Below are positions 12,013 through 16,327 of a stretch of 16,327 bases of DNA, one piece after another. This DNA comes from JAXMHQ01 sp046346665. GTDB taxonomy: Bacteria; Verrucomicrobiota; Verrucomicrobiia; Limisphaerales; JAXMHQ01. How positions within the stretch are numbered: the stretch's first letter is position 1; each line of letters begins with the position of its first letter. The notes below the pieces were generated by a model. That model made no database searches. It saw only the letters and a program-made list of their open reading frames with translations, and was not told the DNA's origin. Where the stretch lies: the NCBI GenBank assembly GCA_046346665.1, contig JAXMHQ010000052.1, positions 1-16,327 of the forward strand, read 5' to 3'. The position numbers and the translations under genes are program-made.

Positions 12013-14481
12013 TCAGAACGGTCTCGAATAGCCGACGCCGAATTGGAACCGGCCGGAGCTGCCGTTGTATTGGTCGTGTTTGATGGGGAACGCGTAATCG
12101 AGCCGCAGCGGGCCGATGGGCAGGTTGAGCCGGACGCCGACGCCCCAGTCGCTGCTGTAACCCTCGGCGCTCCAGTCATAGGAATCCAGGTTCACGGTGC
12201 CTACATCATAGAACAGGGCGAAGCGGAGCCGTTCAATAATAGGCAGGCTGTATTCGGCGGACCCGAACCAGTAGCTGTCGCCGCCGATGGGTTCGTTCGA
12301 GTGGAACCCGGTTTCGGGATTGTCGGGCTGGCGGGGGCTGACGTTGTGGTAGCGGTAGGCGCGCAGCGAGTACATGCCGCCCAGGTAATAGCGGTCCCAG
12401 AACGGCACCTGGTCGCTGGAGCCGTAGGAATCGGCCACCCCGATGCCGCCGACCAGTTCCAGCACGTGCCCGTTGAACGGACCTTTGAAGTACCAGCGGG
12501 TTTTCATGTCGATCTTGTAGTAATCGAGCACGCCGCCGAACGGCCCGGCGAGTTCCGTGATGAGCTCCGTGCGCTGGCCTTTGTCGGGGAGGAGCACGGC
12601 GTTGCGGGTGTCGTAGGCGAGCGACCCGAAAATTTTCGACACGAGGGTGTAGCCGGCCTGGTCGAGCAGGGCCTGGGGCACGTAGACCGGCATGCCGGGG
12701 AACGATTGGGGCCCGCCGTAAAAATTCCCGTTCACCTGGTCGTTGAAGAGGATGGCGACGTTTTCGAGGCTGTAACCGGCGCTGCCGATGACGAAGTCGC
12801 TGCCGAGGGCGCGGGTGAGGGAGACGCGGCCGCCGGCGCGGATTTCGCGGTAGAGATTTTCCGGGCTGACGAAGTCGAGGTCGTGGTAGAAGAGGCTGGT
12901 GTCGAGGGCGAGTTTGCGCTGGAGGAACCAGGGTTCGATGAACTCGAGTTCGTAGTCCTTGCGCTGGGTGCCGAGCTGGGCGCGCAGGCGGAGTTTCTGT
13001 CCGCCGCCGGTGAAGGTGGACGGGTGGAACAGGTCGAAGTTGCCCTGGGTGACTTCGACGTAGCCGACGAGGGCGTCGACGGAGCTGAACGCGGCGCCGA
13101 CGGTCATGTTGCCGGTGTTTTTCTCTTCGACGCCGACGACGAGGTTCTTGTGGTTGGCGATGTCGGTGGGTTCGGGCCGGGTGTCGACCTTCTCGAAATA
13201 CTGGAGACCCTCGAGTCGTTCCTTGCTGATGCGGATGCGGACCATGTCGTAGACTTCGCCGGGGGCGATGGCGAGTTCGCGCCGGATGACGCGGTCCTTG
13301 GTTTTGGTGTTGCCGCGGATGTCGATTTTTTCGACGTAGGATTTCTGGCCTTCCTCGATGTTGAATTCGAGGTCCATGGTGCCGGTTTCGGTATTGGGCA
13401 CGCGGTTGACGCGGAGGGTGCGGGAGGAGCCGACGTCGATGTAGCCGCGAGCGCCGTAGAAATCGGCCACCTGTTTCTGGTCGGTCTCCAGCCCGACCGG
13501 GGTGAACGTGTCGCCGACGTCCATTTTGAGTCCGTTCGGCCCGAGTTTGACATTTTTGGCGAGCACGTTGTGCGGCTGCATGGCGCGCAGGCCGGCGGCG
13601 ATTTCGTTTGTGGAGAACACCTTGTTGCCGACGAATTTCACGGCGCCGACCTTGTATTGCTGGCCTTCGCTGATATTGAACACGATGATCATCGAGTTCG
13701 GGGTCGGGTGTTCGAACCGGATATCCTTGATTTCGAAATCGATGTAGCCCTGGCTGCGGTAGAATTCGGTGAGCCGTTCGCGGTCGTCCTCGAATTGTTC
13801 GTCCTTGAACACGCCGCTGCCGGTGAGCCAGGACAGCCACCAGTGGCGCCGGGTTTTGAGGACGCTGCGGAGCTTGCGTTCGGTGAACGCGTTCGCGCCG
13901 ACGAATTCCACGTCCTCGATCCGGATCTTCGGGCTTTCGGTAACCTGGAATGTGACCGACCCGCGCCCGGCGGTTTCATCGATATTGGGCACGTATTTCA
14001 CCTGGGTGCCGGGGTAGCCTTTCTTCTGGTACATGTCCTGGATGGACTGGCAGTCCGTGAACAGCTTCCGTTCGTCCAGCGGTTCGCCGACCTTCGAGGT
14101 GACCTTTTTCTTCAGCTTGTTGTCGGAAAACTTGGTGTTCCCGGCGAAGCGGATTTCGGTGAGCTTCGGCTTGGCCTGGAGGAGGTAGGTGAGAACCACG
14201 CCGGCGGCGGTGGTCTCGTCCGTGACGCGGATGTTGTAAAAGAGGCCGGTGGCGTAGAGGTTCCGGATGTCGTCGTCGACGGCCATGGCGCGGTAGACGT
14301 CGCCGGTTTTGATTCGGATGTTGGCGCGGATGAGGTCGTCGCTGACCTGTGCGGGTCCGACGTGTTTGATTTCGATTTTGGCGACCTTGAGGGAGGCGGA
14401 GGCGGGGAGAAATTGCGCCTGCGCCGTGGGGAGGCACAGCAGGGCCAGGAAAAACCCGAGAACGCGCGACAGGAATTTCAT
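12013..14481 (-). CDS. bamA: Outer membrane protein assembly factor BamA
   Basis: BamA is the Omp85 core that folds beta-barrel proteins into the outer membrane. The 822 residues are near the usual length. A signal peptide ends near residue 22 (PTAQAQ). Five POTRA domains follow at about 31-102, 105-183, 187-273, 277-378 and 382-455, with typical ends such as NLYATGLFYNIRV, YQKKGYPGTQV, YRSQGYIDFEI, FYGARGYIDV and LEGLQYFEKV. The barrel covers about 456-822 and ends in FGVGYSRPF, with the terminal Phe of an outer-membrane signal. The loop-6 motif reads GGMYSLRAYRY (about 701-711), where many family members have VRGF/Y; the key Arg is kept (R707). The gene begins four bases after the dnaB stop, so it is probably transcribed with it, and the propeller gene follows after six bases. 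Confidence 0.95.
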   Translation of the reverse strand: MKFLSRVLGFFLALLCLPTAQAQFLPASASLKVAKIEIKHVGPAQVSDDLIRANIRIKTGDVYRAMAVDDDIRNLYATGLFYNIRVTDETTAAGVVLTYLLQAKPKLTEIRFAGNTKFSDNKLKKKVTSKVGEPLDERKLFTDCQSIQDMYQKKGYPGTQVKYVPNIDETAGRGSVTFQVTESPKIRIEDVEFVGANAFTERKLRSVLKTRRHWWLSWLTGSGVFKDEQFEDDRERLTEFYRSQGYIDFEIKDIRFEHPTPNSMIIVFNISEGQQYKVGAVKFVGNKVFSTNEIAAGLRAMQPHNVLAKNVKLGPNGLKMDVGDTFTPVGLETDQKQVADFYGARGYIDVGSSRTLRVNRVPNTETGTMDLEFNIEEGQKSYVEKIDIRGNTKTKDRVIRRELAIAPGEVYDMVRIRISKERLEGLQYFEKVDTRPEPTDIANHKNLVVGVEEKNTGNMTVGAAFSSVDALVGYVEVTQGNFDLFHPSTFTGGGQKLRLRAQLGTQRKDYELEFIEPWFLQRKLALDTSLFYHDLDFVSPENLYREIRAGGRVSLTRALGSDFVIGSAGYSLENVAILFNDQVNGNFYGGPQSFPGMPVYVPQALLDQAGYTLVSKIFGSLAYDTRNAVLLPDKGQRTELITELAGPFGGVLDYYKIDMKTRWYFKGPFNGHVLELVGGIGVADSYGSSDQVPFWDRYYLGGMYSLRAYRYHNVSPRQPDNPETGFHSNEPIGGDSYWFGSAEYSLPIIERLRFALFYDVGTVNLDSYDWSAEGYSSDWGVGVRLNLPIGPLRLDYAFPIKHDQYNGSSGRFQFGVGYSRPF

Positions 14482-14485
14482 CGGG

Positions 14486-15949
14486 TCAGTTCGGCATGTC
14501 CTCGTCGCTGACCTTGGCGGCGCTTTCGAAGCGGGTGAACGATTTCAGGAACGTCAGGTTGACGTCGCCGGTGGGGCCGTTGCGTTGTTTGGCGATCAGC
14601 AGGTTGACCGGCACGGCTTCATGGTCGCCGCCTGCGGACTCGCCGCCGCCGTCCTCGTCGTCGCCGCTGCTGGGCTTGTAAAGCAGCGCGACCACGTCCG
14701 CGTCCTGCTCGATGGCGCCGGATTCGCGGAGGTCGGACAGGCGGGGCTTGCGGTTTTTTTCGCGTTCCAGTTCGCGGTTGAGCTGGCTGAGGACGATGAC
14801 GGGCACGCTGAGTTCCTTGGCGAGGGCCTTGATGCCGTTGGAAATGTCGGCGATTTCCTGCTGCCGGTTTTCGGCGCGGCGCGCGGTGGAATGGAGGAGC
14901 TGGAGGTAATCGATGACGAACAGCTTGATTCCGTGCTGCTGGGCCATGCGGCGCGCCTTGGCGCGGAGCTGGAGAATGGAAAGTCCGGACGAATCGTCGA
15001 TGAACAGCGGGGCGGCGGCGAGTTTGCCGGCCGAGCCGGTCAGCTTCGGAAAATCGCGCTCGGCCAGGAATCCGTCGCGCACATTGCGCAGGTTGACGCG
15101 CGACCGCGAGCAGAGCATGCGCAGCACGAGCGATTCCGCCGTCATTTCCAGGCTGAACACGCCGACGGGCAGGCGCTGGTCGATGGCGACGGCCTCGGCG
15201 ATGTTCATCGCGAGACTGGTTTTGCCCATCGACGGGCGCGCCGCGATGACGATCATTTCGCCCGGGTGCAGGCCGCTGGTCATTTTGTCCAGGTCGCTGA
15301 ACCCGGTGCCCACGCCGGTCAGCATGCCCTGGCGCTGGTGGAAATCCTCGATCGTCGTGATCGCCTTCTTGACCAGATCCTTGATCGGGCTGGTGTGAGT
15401 CTGGACCCGCGATTCGCTGATGCGCAGGATGTCGCGTTCCACCTCGTCCATCAACGCGTCCACCTCGCCTTCGAATTCATAGACCCGGCCGACGACGCCG
15501 GTGCAGGTCTGGATCATTTTCCGGAGCAGGTATTTTTCCTGAACGATTTCGGCGTAGTAGGAGAGGTTGGCGGCGGAGGGGACGGCGTCGGGGAGGGACG
15601 ACAGGTAGGCGAGGCCGCCGACCTGTTCGAGGAGCTGTTTGTCCTTGAGCCGCTGCTGGAGCGTGATCAGGTCGATCGCCTCCTGGTGATCGTACATCTC
15701 GATGACGGCCGAGTAGATGGTCTGGTGGCGGAGATCGTAGAAGACTTCGGGTCCTTCCTTGAACTTGGAGATGCATTCGCCGAGGTTTTCGTTCGGGGAC
15801 AGGAGGACGCAGCCGAGCACGCCTTGTTCGGCTTCGGGGGAGTGGGGCGGGAGGCGGTCGACGGCGCCGGCGGCGGGGCGGGCGGGCTTCTGGCGCCGCG
15901 CGCGCTTCAGGTCGGCGCCCGCTCCTTCGTTGGACACGGAATCAATCAT
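14486..15949 (-). CDS. dnaB: Replicative DNA helicase DnaB
   Basis: DnaB is the hexameric helicase that unwinds DNA at the replication fork. The 487-residue protein has the N-terminal helical domain (about 34-140, LPPHSPEAEQGVLGCVLLSP), a linker and a RecA-like motor domain. Motor motifs are Walker A ARPSMGKTS (237-245), the catalytic Glu in FSLEM (E268), Walker B LFVIDYLQL (343-351), SQLNRELE (388-395), DLRESGAIEQDADVV (406-420) and KQRNGPTG (454-461). Residues 426-445 form an acidic Gly/Ser/Asp/Glu insert before the last strand, where most homologues have only a short linker. The first 30 residues are basic and variable. ATG 15949 is the first Met; no Shine-Dalgarno is seen. A possible promoter is at 15993-16021. 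bamA follows after four bases. No inteins are seen. Confidence 0.96.
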   Translation of the reverse strand: MIDSVSNEGAGADLKRARRQKPARPAAGAVDRLPPHSPEAEQGVLGCVLLSPNENLGECISKFKEGPEVFYDLRHQTIYSAVIEMYDHQEAIDLITLQQRLKDKQLLEQVGGLAYLSSLPDAVPSAANLSYYAEIVQEKYLLRKMIQTCTGVVGRVYEFEGEVDALMDEVERDILRISESRVQTHTSPIKDLVKKAITTIEDFHQRQGMLTGVGTGFSDLDKMTSGLHPGEMIVIAARPSMGKTSLAMNIAEAVAIDQRLPVGVFSLEMTAESLVLRMLCSRSRVNLRNVRDGFLAERDFPKLTGSAGKLAAAPLFIDDSSGLSILQLRAKARRMAQQHGIKLFVIDYLQLLHSTARRAENRQQEIADISNGIKALAKELSVPVIVLSQLNRELEREKNRKPRLSDLRESGAIEQDADVVALLYKPSSGDDEDGGGESAGGDHEAVPVNLLIAKQRNGPTGDVNLTFLKSFTRFESAAKVSDEDMPN

Positions 15950-15992
15950 TGCATCACGAAACCGAAAACCCGCCTCAACCTCAAACGGGAAG

Positions 15993-16021
15993 TATTGTTA
16001 CTTGCTCACAGGATGTTCGCA
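15993..16021 (-). promoter_or_regulatory. Possible promoter of the dnaB-bamA unit
   Basis: On the minus strand, TTGCGA (16016-16021, 4 of 6) and AACAAT (15993-15998, 4 of 6) are 17 bases apart. Transcription would start near 15986, giving a leader of about 36 bases before the dnaB ATG. The match is moderate. Confidence 0.35.
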
Positions 16022-16046
16022 AGCGGAGCGGAAGAAAAGCAGAATT

Positions 16047-16068
16047 GAATGCGGATTGTGGAATGCGG
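16047..16068. repeat. Heptamer tandem array (GAATGCG type)
   Basis: GAATGCG, GATTGTG, GAATGCG plus one base. It lies in the 155-base gap between the end of the right-edge gene and dnaB. It is the fifth heptamer array in the window, each with a different word. Confidence 0.6.
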
Positions 16069-16104
16069 TACGCACGTGCCGGCGTGTCGAAAAGCGGGCA
16101 CCTG

Positions 16105-16327
16105 CTATCGGACGCGGACGCGGTAATGGAAGGGACCGGAGTCGGGCGCGTTGGTATCGAGGTAGCTCGTCGTGCCATCCTGGCCGGCGAGGTTGGTTTG
16201 GATGAGCGAAAAGGGCGCGCCGCTTGCGAGGGGGCTTGCCTCGAGATCGTAGTTTTTTCCACCGACGCTCTGCCAGGACACCTGGGCTCCGGCCGGGGTT
16301 TTGGAGGCGGAAACCATCCGCAGCGCG
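16105..16327 (-). CDS. C-terminal end of a probable secreted protein, partial (starts beyond right edge)
   Basis: The reading frame stays open to the window edge and ends in TAG at 16105, so about 73 C-terminal residues are visible. They contain VSWQSVGGKNYDLEAS, SLIQTNLAGQDGTTSYLDTN and GPFHYRVRV at the very end. This is a small beta-sandwich-like segment of a kind I recognise at the C-termini of large secreted proteins in Verrucomicrobiota, where it reads as a comparison-type SWxSVxGKxYxLExS ... PxFYRVxV module. The ATG at 16317 is internal, not a start. The main part of the protein and its function are outside the window. Confidence 0.7.
   Translation of the reverse strand, partial: ALRMVSASKTPAGAQVSWQSVGGKNYDLEASPLASGAPFSLIQTNLAGQDGTTSYLDTNAPDSGPFHYRVRVR

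Noticed and set aside
9526..14511. Very long open frames on the plus strand (9526-11985 and 12043-14511) opposite the propeller and bamA genes
   Set aside because: They are mirrors of the GC-rich minus-strand genes. The products are unbroken runs of Gly, Ala, Val, Asp and Glu without domains, while the minus frames have signal peptides and clear family motifs.
14309..16048. Plus-strand 579-residue frame over dnaB
   Set aside because: Same antisense effect; the minus strand holds all DnaB motifs.

Overview
The window is GC-rich and looks chromosomal. It most likely comes from a member of the Verrucomicrobiota, probably the Pedosphaera/Limisphaerales side. Evidence: intergenic regions carry tandem words of 6, 7 and 8 bases that I associate with that lineage; several genes lack a clear Shine-Dalgarno; there is a long SBBP beta-propeller protein; and a C-terminal domain at the right edge is of a type I associate with that phylum. 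The assignment rests on recognition, not on a search.

Layout. Positions 1-1127 (minus) hold the N-terminal 375 residues of a PAP2 phosphatase fused to a GT39-type glycosyltransferase. Positions 1128-1739 have no protein gene but hold an octamer inverted repeat, a probable sigma70 promoter, a structured RNA candidate (1323-1558, plus strand) and three short tandem arrays. Positions 1740-2858 (minus) encode a NrtA/NasS-type ligand-binding protein without a signal peptide; a possible 47-residue ORF overlaps its start by 4 bases. Positions 3276-6256 (plus) form a probable operon: an unknown membrane protein, RarA, and 5-formyltetrahydrofolate cyclo-ligase, whose ATG overlaps the rarA stop. Positions 6297-7242 (minus) are a membrane-anchored coiled-coil protein and a 58-residue lipoprotein one base apart, behind a good promoter. 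Positions 7459-8637 (plus) are an aldo/keto reductase, apparently leaderless.

The right half reads leftward: dnaB (15949-14486), bamA (14481-12013), a seven-repeat SBBP beta-propeller protein (12006-9610) and an OmpH/Skp chaperone (9437-8799). DnaB is the replicative helicase. BamA inserts outer-membrane proteins, and Skp would escort them across the periplasm. The secreted propeller lies between these two envelope genes. The right edge (16105-16327, minus) is the C-terminus of another probable secreted protein.

I see no phage, transposase, CRISPR, tRNA or rRNA. The parts least explained by known families are the structured RNA candidate at 1323-1558, the octamer/heptamer/hexamer repeats that fill nearly every inter-operon gap, the possible coupled small ORF, and the propeller gene placed between bamA and skp.
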